A stretch of 64,000 bases of DNA from Ruminococcaceae bacterium OttesenSCG-928-A16. GTDB taxonomy: Bacteria > Bacillota > Clostridia > Oscillospirales > Ruminococcaceae. The DNA lies in contig JAJDJP010000001.1 of assembly GCA_030267215.1 (NCBI GenBank), forward strand, positions 124,001-188,000, read 5' to 3'. The position numbers and the translations under genes were made by a program. The notes beneath the pieces are model-generated. The model saw nothing but the letters and a program-made list of their open reading frames with translations, had not been told where the DNA came from and ran no database searches. Positions 29,784 through 38,235 of this stretch are shown piece after piece; the first letter of the stretch is position 1; each line of letters begins with the position of its first letter.

Positions 29784-29835
29784 TGGTGGAAGCGAAGGGG
29801 CTCGAATTCTTGAAAGCCTGCACGTTTTGCTTGTG
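29784..29835 (-). pseudogene. decayed tRNA-Val 3'-half
   Basis: 39/52 identity by eye with the corresponding part of the intact tRNA-Val at 30482-30557, same orientation, CCA end preserved. Confidence 0.65.
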
Positions 29836-29964
29836 CCAAAATTGGGGCAGGCTAATAGGGGCGATAACAATTGCTGTTTGCGTTGTATTTACCACGGAAT
29901 ATCTTGCCTTTTAGTGCTATACTAAGCCTATAAAAGAAACGAACGCAACGAAAGGAAGATTGAA

Positions 29965-30282
29965 ATGGAAAAAGTTTATAAATTTCAGCAGTCCGCCGAG
30001 AAACTGATTGAAAAGATTTTGGATGATGATGTAGCGATGATTAATCACATGATTCTGAACCAGAATGAAGCGCTCCCGCAGCACTATTCCAACTCGAACG
30101 TTTACATGATTATTGTGCGTGGGTGCATCACAGCCCAGCTGGGAGAAAACCCGCCAAAACGCTATGAACACGGAAATCTCTTGAACATTCCGGGCCAAAT
30201 AAAGATGAATATTTCTAACCAAGATGTGGAACAAGCGGAGTTTTTTGTGGTGAAAGCACCTAGCCCAAGGCTTTATAAATAG
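29965..30282 (+). CDS. small cupin-like protein
   Basis: 105 aa, good RBS (GAAAGGAAGA); VYMIIVRGCITAQLGE..RYEHGNLLNIPGQIKMNISN cupin-like. Confidence 0.6.
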   Translation: MEKVYKFQQSAEKLIEKILDDDVAMINHMILNQNEALPQHYSNSNVYMIIVRGCITAQLGENPPKRYEHGNLLNIPGQIKMNISNQDVEQAEFFVVKAPSPRLYK

Positions 30283-30440
30283 CCAGCTGATTTTAATGGC
30301 CTTGCAAAGGGTTAATGCCCGGGTTAACCAATAAATAATGTGAAGTATGAATAATAAAGCAGGAGCTACCCAAAGCGGGTAGTTCCTGCTACTTTTTAAA
30401 CTTTTTAGAGTACGAGTTGACCATTTTGAATTTTGAAAAA

Positions 30441-30476
30441 GAAAAACACCGCCAATTAAGCAAATAATTGACGGTG
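30441..30476 (-). terminator. terminator of tRNA-Val
   Basis: On minus strand CACCGTCAATTA...TAATTGGCGGTG then TTTTTC. Confidence 0.75.
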
Positions 30477-30481
30477 CTACG

Positions 30482-30557
30482 TGGTGGAAGCTAAGGAACT
30501 CGAATCCCTGACCCCCTGCACGTCAAGCAGGTGCTCTACCAGCTGAGCTAAGCTTCC
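30482..30557 (-). tRNA. tRNA-Val(GAC)
   Basis: GGAAGCTTAGCTCAGCTGGTAGAGCACCTGCTTGACGTGCAGGGGGTCAGGGATTCGAGTTCCTTAGCTTCCACCA; cloverleaf, anticodon loop TTGACGT. Confidence 0.93.
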
Positions 30558-31021
30558 ATACGAATAGTCTGCGTCACTTGAATACGCGGTTATCTTCTTG
30601 CCAATTTTCCGTCTAGCTGCGTTGTCCTCAATCGGCCGCCTTGTTAGATGAAAAATAGATGGCGAATATATCCCGAAATTTAAATGACACAAACTACTAG
30701 GGAAAATGCAGGCAAGCAATGTACAAACATAGTAATATAACTTTACGCAAAAAGCAAGGTTATTTGCTAAAAATAAGGGGCTGGGCAAAGCCCCAACCCA
30801 CGCAGATATTTGGTTGTGATACTGCTACCAATATGGTATAATAACCGCACAAGTTTACAGTTATTATATGTTTTGTTTTAAAGCAGGCTATCTTGCCCCG
30901 TGGTGGGGCGGCGGTGGCAATGTGCCATTATGCCATTTGCTGTGTTCGTGGTATAATTGGGCTTGGCTTAAAGCAATAACAACAAGGCGGCTGGTTGCAA
31001 CTGGCAAAGGGAGGTGCGGGC

Positions 31022-31543
31022 ATGCGTGTGCTAGGGCTAGACCCCGGCTATGCCATTGTAGGCTACGGCGTGCTAGATGGCGCCGGAACCGATTTTGTGC
31101 CGGTTACCTTTGGGGCTATCACTACCCAGTCTCACACTGTTTTTGAAGACCGGCTGGCCGAAATTTTTACCGACATGCAAACCCTTTTGCACGATGTAAA
31201 ACCAGATGCCATGGCCATTGAAACGCTGTTTTTTACCAGCAACCAAAAAACCGTAATTGCCGTGGCCGAAGCCCGCGGCGTAATATTGCTGGCGGCAAAG
31301 CTGGCGGGTGTGCCTATTTTTGAATACACCCCCCTGCAGGTAAAGCAAAGTGTTGCGGGCTATGGCCGTGCCACCAAAAAACAGGTGCAAGAAATGACCC
31401 GCCGCCTGCTAAAACTAAAAAAAATACCCAAGCCTGATGATGCCGCCGATGCCCTTGCCATGGCGATTTGCCACATGCACTCGGCCCGCAGCCTGCGCTT
31501 TGGTAAAGGCGAAACCAAACGCCAACAAATGGGGTATTATTAG
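31022..31543 (+). CDS. ruvC: Holliday junction resolvase RuvC
   Basis: MRVLGLDPGYAIVGYGV, AIETLFF, VKQSVAGYGRATKKQV, DDAADALAMAICH. Confidence 0.95.
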   Translation: MRVLGLDPGYAIVGYGVLDGAGTDFVPVTFGAITTQSHTVFEDRLAEIFTDMQTLLHDVKPDAMAIETLFFTSNQKTVIAVAEARGVILLAAKLAGVPIFEYTPLQVKQSVAGYGRATKKQVQEMTRRLLKLKKIPKPDDAADALAMAICHMHSARSLRFGKGETKRQQMGYY

Positions 31544-31780
31544 GGTGTTGCTTTTAGCAGTGTTCAACGATGCCTTTCAAAGTATCTTTTACTTATTTCT
31601 ACGTTATCCTTCCTCGCAAACATCAAGTATTACTTGGTCGTCTGCCTTGAAATAAGCAAAACCCATTCTGGAATTCATCATTTCAACTACTAAAGGCAAC
31701 ACCTGCAAACTAAAAATCACCAAAGAATTGATTAGGCAACAGCAAACGTGTTCTATTGTTTTCAAGGAGGCATAAAAAGC

Positions 31781-32389
31781 ATGATTTATTCCCTTACCGG
31801 TATTTTGGTAGAAAAAACCCCCGGTGAAGCCGTAATAGAATGTGGCGGTATTGGTTATTTGGTTAGCATACCTGCCACGGCCAGTGGCGCGCTGCCCGCA
31901 GTGGGCGAGCGCGCTACCCTTTATACCTATATGAATGTAAGCGAAAACGATGTGTCTCTGTTTGGGTTTGCCAACAAAGAGGGGCGGGATATGTTCCGCA
32001 TGCTTACCACTGTTTCGGGGGTGGGGCCTAAGGTGGGGGTGGCCATTTTAAGTGCCCTTTCGCCAGAAAAAATTGTGCTTGCCATTAGCACCGGAGACCA
32101 TAAAACCCTAACCGCTGCCAATGGCGTTGGCCCAAAGCTGGCCCAGCGGCTGGTGCTAGAGCTAAAAGACAAGGTGGCCAAAGGCATCACTGCCGGTGGT
32201 CTTTCTATCGATGATATGGCAGGCGGGGGTGCCCAGCCGGCGGGCGGTGCCTCGCAGGCAGTGGCGGCGCTGGTAAGCCTGGGCTACACCGGTACCGAGG
32301 CCGCCACAGCGGTGGCCAAAGTAGACCAAACCTTGCCGGTGCCGGAGATTATCCGCATTGCGTTGCAGGGCATAGGGGGTGGCAGGTAA
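31781..32389 (+). CDS. ruvA: Holliday junction DNA helicase subunit RuvA
   Basis: MIYSLTGILVEKTPGEAVIECGGIGYLVSI, GVGPKVGVAILS. Confidence 0.94.
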   Translation: MIYSLTGILVEKTPGEAVIECGGIGYLVSIPATASGALPAVGERATLYTYMNVSENDVSLFGFANKEGRDMFRMLTTVSGVGPKVGVAILSALSPEKIVLAISTGDHKTLTAANGVGPKLAQRLVLELKDKVAKGITAGGLSIDDMAGGGAQPAGGASQAVAALVSLGYTGTEAATAVAKVDQTLPVPEIIRIALQGIGGGR

Positions 32390-32392
32390 ACC

Positions 32393-33490
32393 ATGGCAAT
32401 AGAACGAATGAACTTTGAACAGGATAGCCGGGAAGACGAGCGCGAACGCCTGATATCTCCCGAGATGGAAGTGGAGGATTTTGAGGGTGAGGTTTCGCTG
32501 CGGCCCCGTGTGCTAGAAGATTACATTGGGCAGGAAAAAGCCAAAGAAAACCTAAAAATATATTTAGATGCCGCCAAAATGCGTGGCGAGCCGCTGGACC
32601 ATTTGCTACTATATGGCCCACCGGGCCTTGGTAAAACCACCTTGGCCGGTATTGTTGCGCACGAAATGGGGGTTCAAATTCGGGTTACCTCGGGCCCGGC
32701 TATCGAAAAACCCGGCGACCTTGCGGCCTTGCTTACCAACCTGCAAGAGGGCGATGTGCTGTTTATCGATGAAATTCATCGGCTTTCGCGCCAGGTAGAA
32801 GAAGTGCTGTACCCCGCGCTGGAAGACTACGCGCTGGATATTATGATTGGCAAAGGCCCTAGTGCGCAGTCTATTCGCATTAATTTGCCGCGCTTTACAC
32901 TTATTGGTGCCACCACCCGTGCCGGCCAGCTAACCAGCCCCCTGCGCGATAGGTTTGGCGTAATGCTAAAGCTGGAGCTATACAGCCCGCAAGAACTGGC
33001 CCTTATTGTGCGGCGTAGTGCTGGTATACTAGATGTTGCCTGCGACGATGGCGGCGCGCTGGAAATTGCCAAATGCAGCCGTGGCACCCCCCGTGTTGCC
33101 AACCGTTTGCTAAAACGTGTGCGAGATTTTGCCATGGTAATGGGCAAAGATTTGGTGGACGATGAAGCCGCCCTGTACGCCCTAAAAAAAATGGAAATTG
33201 ATACCTCTGGCCTTGATAATTTAGACAGAACCTTGCTGCGTGCCGTAATAGAAATGTACGGCGGCGGCCCCGTTGGGCTAGAAACTTTAGCCGCTGCCCT
33301 TGGCGAAGAAGCCGTTACGCTAGAGGACGTGTGCGAACCCTATTTAATGCAGATGGGTTTTTTAACCCGCACCCCGCGCGGGCGCTGCGTAACCCATTTG
33401 GCCTACCGCCATTTGGGGCTAAACCCGCCCCAACAAACAGCCGACGGCCAGCAAAGCTTTGAAGATTTGCTGGGCAAACAAGAGGGATGA
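32393..33490 (+). CDS. ruvB: Holliday junction DNA helicase RuvB
   Basis: [55 protein letters not shown]. Confidence 0.96.
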   Translation: MAIERMNFEQDSREDERERLISPEMEVEDFEGEVSLRPRVLEDYIGQEKAKENLKIYLDAAKMRGEPLDHLLLYGPPGLGKTTLAGIVAHEMGVQIRVTSGPAIEKPGDLAALLTNLQEGDVLFIDEIHRLSRQVEEVLYPALEDYALDIMIGKGPSAQSIRINLPRFTLIGATTRAGQLTSPLRDRFGVMLKLELYSPQELALIVRRSAGILDVACDDGGALEIAKCSRGTPRVANRLLKRVRDFAMVMGKDLVDDEAALYALKKMEIDTSGLDNLDRTLLRAVIEMYGGGPVGLETLAAALGEEAVTLEDVCEPYLMQMGFLTRTPRGRCVTHLAYRHLGLNPPQQTADGQQSFEDLLGKQEG

Positions 33491-33562
33491 GGTGGGCATT
33501 AAACCCTTGCCCTTAACTAACGACTAGTGACTACAGGCTAGCGACTATTTAGGAGATGTGCC

Positions 33563-34426
33563 ATGCTGGCAGCAAAAAATTGGCAAGATTATGAATTGCT
33601 GGACGCCACCGCCGGCTTTAGGCTGGAGCGCTGGAACAAGGTACTTTTGCAACGGCCAGACCCACAAGTGATTTGGCAAACGCCGCAGCAAAGCAATTTG
33701 TGGGGCAGGGTAGACGCCATTTACCACCGCAGCGAAAAAGGCGGTGGTGGTTGGGAGTATAAAAAAAGCCTGCCAGAAAAATGGAAGATAAACTATAAAG
33801 GGCTAACCTTTGTGGTTAGCCCCACCGGCTTTAAGCATACCGGTGTTTTCCCCGAGCAAGCGGTAAACTGGGACGAATACACCCGCCTAATACAGGCTGC
33901 AAACCGCCCCATAAAGGTGCTAAACCTGTTTGGCTACACGGGTGGTGCCACGCTGGCTTGTGCTGCGGCGGGTGCGGCGGTAACCCATGTAGATGCCAGC
34001 AAAGGCATGGTTGCCTGGGCACGAGACAATGCCGCCGCAAGCCATTTGCAAGATGCCCCTGTGCGCTGGATTGTGGACGATTGCCAAAAGTTTGTAGCGC
34101 GCGAACTGCGCCGTGGCAGCCAGTACGATGGCATTATTATGGACCCACCCAGCTATGGCCGTGGCCCCGGTGGCGAAATTTGGAAACTGGAAGATGCTAT
34201 TTATCCGCTGCTTGCCCAAACAGCGCAGCTATTAACCAGCACCCCCTTGTTTTTTACGGTAAACAGCTATACCACCGGCCTTGCGCCCGGCGTAATGGGC
34301 TACATGCTGGCGCAGCTGCTGCCGCCCCGTTTTGGTGGCACCGTTACCAGCACCGAAATTGGCCTGCCGGTTACCGCCAGTGGCGGCATATTGCCGTGCG
34401 GGGCATCGGCCTGGTGGGTAAAGTAG
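33563..34426 (+). CDS. class I SAM-dependent methyltransferase (RlmI/RlmK-like)
   Basis: VLNLFGYTGGATLACAAAGAAVTHVDASKG, DGIIMDPPSYGRGPGGEIW. Confidence 0.85.
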   Translation: MLAAKNWQDYELLDATAGFRLERWNKVLLQRPDPQVIWQTPQQSNLWGRVDAIYHRSEKGGGGWEYKKSLPEKWKINYKGLTFVVSPTGFKHTGVFPEQAVNWDEYTRLIQAANRPIKVLNLFGYTGGATLACAAAGAAVTHVDASKGMVAWARDNAAASHLQDAPVRWIVDDCQKFVARELRRGSQYDGIIMDPPSYGRGPGGEIWKLEDAIYPLLAQTAQLLTSTPLFFTVNSYTTGLAPGVMGYMLAQLLPPRFGGTVTSTEIGLPVTASGGILPCGASAWWVK

Positions 34427-34547
34427 TTGCTGCTTGCACGGGTACCCCAAATGCCCTTAGAATGACCTTGCTTGAACATTTGCATGAGATTTTTTTGAAA
34501 TTGGCTTTGCCGATACGAACAAGTAACATTTGGTTGCGCAAAAGTGA

Positions 34548-34759
34548 TATAATAAAGCCAATTTACTTAAAAACCAAGCCGGTTTAAACGGCGGTACATC
34601 GCCGCCGGTGCACCTACGGTGCTAAATTGGCTATAAAAAGCGCAAACACTCACCCTTGCAGAGGTGGGTGCGCAAATTTTTTGCGTATTTAAAACGGTAC
34701 CGTTTTAAAGTTTACCAAGGATAAAGCGAAAAGAAGTTTTGCCAAAAGGAGATAACCGA
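34548..34759 (+). promoter_or_regulatory. structured 5' leader upstream of ecfA1 (promoter -10 TATAAT, hairpins, terminator-like stem)
   Basis: TATAAT near 34548, GGTGCACCTACGGTGC hairpin, CACTCACC...GGTGGGTG stem followed by AAATTTTTT. Confidence 0.5.
34688..34709. repeat. perfect 22-bp palindrome
   Basis: TTTAAAACGGTACCGTTTTAAA. Confidence 0.9.
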
Positions 34760-35629
34760 ATGCCCGACATGATAAAAACCGAGGATATTGCGTTCCGGTA
34801 TGATGAAGACCACCCTTATGCAGTAGATGGCGTAAGCCTTGCGGTGCAAAAGGGTGAGTTTGTGGCGATACTAGGCGCCAATGGGTGCGGTAAATCTACC
34901 CTTGCAAAGCATTTTAATGCCATTTTGGTGCCCGAGCGTGGCACCGTTTGGGTAGAAAATATAAAAACCACCGAGGAAGAACGCCTGTACGATATCCGCC
35001 AGAAGGTGGGCATGGTGTTCCAAAACCCAGATAACCAAATTGTGGCAACTGTGGTGGAAGAAGACGTGGCCTTTGCGCTGGAAAACCTGGGTGTGCCACC
35101 CGACGAAATGCGGCAGCGCATTGATGTTGCCATGGAAGAAGCCGGTATTTTAAAATACCGCCACCGCCAGCCGCACAAACTTTCGGGCGGGCAAAAGCAG
35201 CGGGTGGCTATTGCCGGCGTGCTTGCCATGAACCCCGACTGCCTAGTGCTGGACGAAGCCACCGCCATGCTGGACCCCCGTGGCCGAGATAAAATTATGC
35301 GCACTGTAAAACGCCTGAACAAAGAGCGTGGCATTACCGTGCTGCACATTACCCACTATATGGAAGAAGCCGCGATGGCCGACCGGGTATTGGTGATGGA
35401 AAACGGCAAAATTGCTTTTTCGGGCACACCCAAACAGGTGTTTAGCCAGGTAGAAGAAATGCGTGCTTTGCACCTGGATATCCCCCAAGCGGCCGAGCTG
35501 TGCGAAAAGCTGACCGCAGCGGGTTTTAATATGCCCCGTGGTGTAATTACCGCCGAGGAATGCGCCCGCCTTTTATACGAAAAACTAACGGGCCAAGCCG
35601 CCCTTGCGCCTAAGGAGGCAGGCCTGTGA
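34760..35629 (+). CDS. ecfA1: energy-coupling factor transporter ATPase 1
   Basis: GANGCGKSTLAKHFNAIL, LSGGQKQRVAIAGVLAM, LVLDEATAMLDP. Confidence 0.93.
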   Translation: MPDMIKTEDIAFRYDEDHPYAVDGVSLAVQKGEFVAILGANGCGKSTLAKHFNAILVPERGTVWVENIKTTEEERLYDIRQKVGMVFQNPDNQIVATVVEEDVAFALENLGVPPDEMRQRIDVAMEEAGILKYRHRQPHKLSGGQKQRVAIAGVLAMNPDCLVLDEATAMLDPRGRDKIMRTVKRLNKERGITVLHITHYMEEAAMADRVLVMENGKIAFSGTPKQVFSQVEEMRALHLDIPQAAELCEKLTAAGFNMPRGVITAEECARLLYEKLTGQAALAPKEAGL

Positions 35630-36498
35630 ACCCAATTTTAAAAACCGAAGACTTAACCTATACCTATAACCTTGGCCTGCCCGATGCAACCGAAGCCATC
35701 CATAGCATTAATATGGAGATGGAGGAAGGCGGGTTTTTAGGCATTATAGGGCCAACCGGGTGCGGTAAATCTACGCTTATTACCCATTTTAACGGCCTGC
35801 TAAAGCCAACCAAGGGTAAGGTGTATATTGCCGGGCAAGATATTTGGGAAAACCCCAAAAAAATCCGCCATTTTCGTTTTATGGTGGGGCTTGTTTTCCA
35901 ATACCCCGAATACCAGCTTTTTGAGGAAACCGTAGCCAAAGATATTGCCTTTGGCCCCAAAAACATGGGCCTTGCCGAAGGCGAAGTGCAGGATAGGGTA
36001 AGCCGTGCTGCCCGTTTTTGTGGCCTTTCGCAGGAAATGCTAACCCGCAGCCCGTTCGAGCTTTCGGGTGGGCAAAAACGGCGGGTGGCCATTGCCGGCG
36101 TGCTTGCCATGCAGCCCAAATTGCTGGTGCTAGATGAACCCGCCGCCGGGCTTGACCCCGAAGGCCGAGATACCATTTTGCAAGAGTTAAAACAATACCA
36201 CCGCGAAACCGGCACCAGCATTGTGCTGGTTAGCCACTCGATGGAAGATGTGGCCAAATACGCCGAAAAGGTGCTGGTGATGAAGGACGGCAGCATTGCC
36301 ATGTACGACGATACCCCGCGCATTTTTGCCCGTGCCGAAGAGCTGCTTTCTATGGGGCTTTCGGTGCCGCAAATTACCAAAATATTTATGCAGCTAAAGC
36401 AAATGGGGCTAGATATTGACACCGATGTTTACACTGTGAAATATGCCACCGAAACCCTTTTGCGCATGGCAGAAAGGGGGAACGGCAGTGCTACGTGA
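35626..36498 (+). CDS. ecfA2: energy-coupling factor transporter ATPase 2
   Basis: GPTGCGKSTLITHFNGLLKPT, LSGGQKRRVAIAGVLAM, LDEPAAGLDP. Confidence 0.93.
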   Translation: MNPILKTEDLTYTYNLGLPDATEAIHSINMEMEEGGFLGIIGPTGCGKSTLITHFNGLLKPTKGKVYIAGQDIWENPKKIRHFRFMVGLVFQYPEYQLFEETVAKDIAFGPKNMGLAEGEVQDRVSRAARFCGLSQEMLTRSPFELSGGQKRRVAIAGVLAMQPKLLVLDEPAAGLDPEGRDTILQELKQYHRETGTSIVLVSHSMEDVAKYAEKVLVMKDGSIAMYDDTPRIFARAEELLSMGLSVPQITKIFMQLKQMGLDIDTDVYTVKYATETLLRMAERGNGSAT

Positions 36499-37309
36499 TA
36501 TTACCATTGGCCAGCATTTCCCCGGCAATTCGGCCCTGCATAAGCTAGACCCCCGCCTTAAAATTATGCTTACCATTGCGTATATCGTAATGCTGTTTGT
36601 GGGCACAAACCCCTTTGGGCTGCTTTTGTCCATCGTCTTTTTATTTGTGGGGTATATGGTGGCCAAAATACCCGGGCGCATGGTGTGGCGCAGCATTAAA
36701 CCGCTGCTGCCGGTGCTGGCGTTTACCGCTATTTTAAACCTGTTTTTTATGGCGGGTACCCCGGTGTTTCAGTGGTGGGTTATTACCATTACGTGGCAGG
36801 GCATATACTATGCCATTATTATGGCGGTGCGCATTGTGTGCCTAATTGCGGGCACCAGCCTGCTTACCTATACCACCAGCCCCATTGTGCTAACCGATGC
36901 CATTGAACGGCTGTTAAGCCCGTTGGCAAAACTGCACTTCCCCGCGCACGAGCTTGCCATGATGATGACCATTGCGCTGCGGTTTATCCCTACTTTAATA
37001 GAAGAAACCGACAAGATTATGAGCGCCCAAAAAGCCAGAGGAGCCGAGCTTGATACCGGCAATATTATGCAGCGCATCAAAGCGCTAATACCGGTGCTTA
37101 TCCCGCTGTTTTTATCGGCGTTTCGCCGGGCAGACGAGCTTGCCATGGCAATGGAATGCCGCTGCTACCACGGTGGCGAGGGGCGCACCCGCCTGCGGCA
37201 GTTGCACATTACAAAGCAAGATATAGCCATTACGCTGGGCTGTGTGCTGTTGTTTGTAGCGGTTGGGTTTTCGGGTGTTTTGTACACCCGGCTTACCGGG
37301 TTTGCGTAA
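36488..37309 (+). CDS. ecfT: energy-coupling factor transporter transmembrane protein
   Basis: GTG start overlapping ecfA2; LHKLDPRLKIMLTIAYIV, AQKARGAELDTGN, MAMECRCYHGGEGRTRL. Confidence 0.92.
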   Translation: MLRDITIGQHFPGNSALHKLDPRLKIMLTIAYIVMLFVGTNPFGLLLSIVFLFVGYMVAKIPGRMVWRSIKPLLPVLAFTAILNLFFMAGTPVFQWWVITITWQGIYYAIIMAVRIVCLIAGTSLLTYTTSPIVLTDAIERLLSPLAKLHFPAHELAMMMTIALRFIPTLIEETDKIMSAQKARGAELDTGNIMQRIKALIPVLIPLFLSAFRRADELAMAMECRCYHGGEGRTRLRQLHITKQDIAITLGCVLLFVAVGFSGVLYTRLTGFA

Positions 37310-37428
37310 TAGCCGCTAGTTAAGGGCAAAGGGTAAAATCCTCGCCCATAAATTCCCCTCTATGCGGGGGGCTATGATATTTTGCATTAAAGGATAAAGG
37401 CTATGTGAAGGCGGAGGTGAGGTTAAGA

Positions 37429-38187
37429 ATGGAAAAAAACTTTCTGCTTACCCTTGCGTTTAATGGCGCCGCTTACCACGGGTTTCAGGTACAGCAAAAT
37501 GCGCTTTCGGTTTGCACGGTGCTGCAAAATGCCATGCAAAAAGTGCTGCATGCCCGCCCCGATGTAAAGGGTTGCAGCCGCACCGATGCCGGCGTGCATG
37601 CCACCGAGTATTGTGTAAGCTTTAAAAGCGATACCGCCATACCGCCCCACAAGTTGCCGCTTGCCTTTAACAGCCACCTGCCCAAAGATATACGGGTGAA
37701 AAGTGCTAGGCAGGTTCCACAAGGTTTTCATGCCCGGTACTCGGCCAGTGGCAAGCAGTATCGGTATGTTTTTTTAAGCTCCTCGGTAGATGACCCCCTT
37801 GCCCCCGGGCTTTACTACCGTGTGGCGCCCGGCTTAAATGCCGCCGAAATGAACAAGGCAGGTAAACTGCTGGTAGGTAAGCATAATTTTGCTTCGTTTA
37901 TGTCTGCCGGCAGCGATATAGAAGACACGGTGCGCACCGTGCATAACCTAACCGTTACCCCCGAAGGTGAACGGGTATTTGTAGATATTGCCGCCGATGG
38001 TTTTTTGTATAACATGGTGCGCATTATTGCGGGCACCCTGCTAAAGGTGGGTAATGGCCGCTTGCCGGCCACACAGGTACAGGCTGTTTTACAGGCCCAA
38101 AACCGTGCCGCAGCGGGCGAAACAATGCCCGCTAAGGGGCTTTTTTTAAGCAAGGTGTTTTATCCGCCCAGCGCTTTTGAAGAATAG
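37429..38187 (+). CDS. truA: tRNA pseudouridine synthase A
   Basis: LAFNGAAYHGFQVQ, CSRTDAGVHATEYCVSF, FLYNMVRIIAGTLL. Confidence 0.93.
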   Translation: MEKNFLLTLAFNGAAYHGFQVQQNALSVCTVLQNAMQKVLHARPDVKGCSRTDAGVHATEYCVSFKSDTAIPPHKLPLAFNSHLPKDIRVKSARQVPQGFHARYSASGKQYRYVFLSSSVDDPLAPGLYYRVAPGLNAAEMNKAGKLLVGKHNFASFMSAGSDIEDTVRTVHNLTVTPEGERVFVDIAADGFLYNMVRIIAGTLLKVGNGRLPATQVQAVLQAQNRAAAGETMPAKGLFLSKVFYPPSAFEE

Positions 38188-38235
38188 GCGAGGGAATGCT
38201 CGTACTACAAATAGCAACAAAAGGAGGTGTGCTAC

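Noticed and set aside
30477-30788. 103-aa ORF on minus strand
   Set aside because: Runs through tRNA-Val(GAC); not a protein gene
33521-33548. Tandem CTAG(T/C)GACTA units as a CRISPR or iteron array
   Set aside because: Only two to three short units without uniform spacers or rep/cas genes
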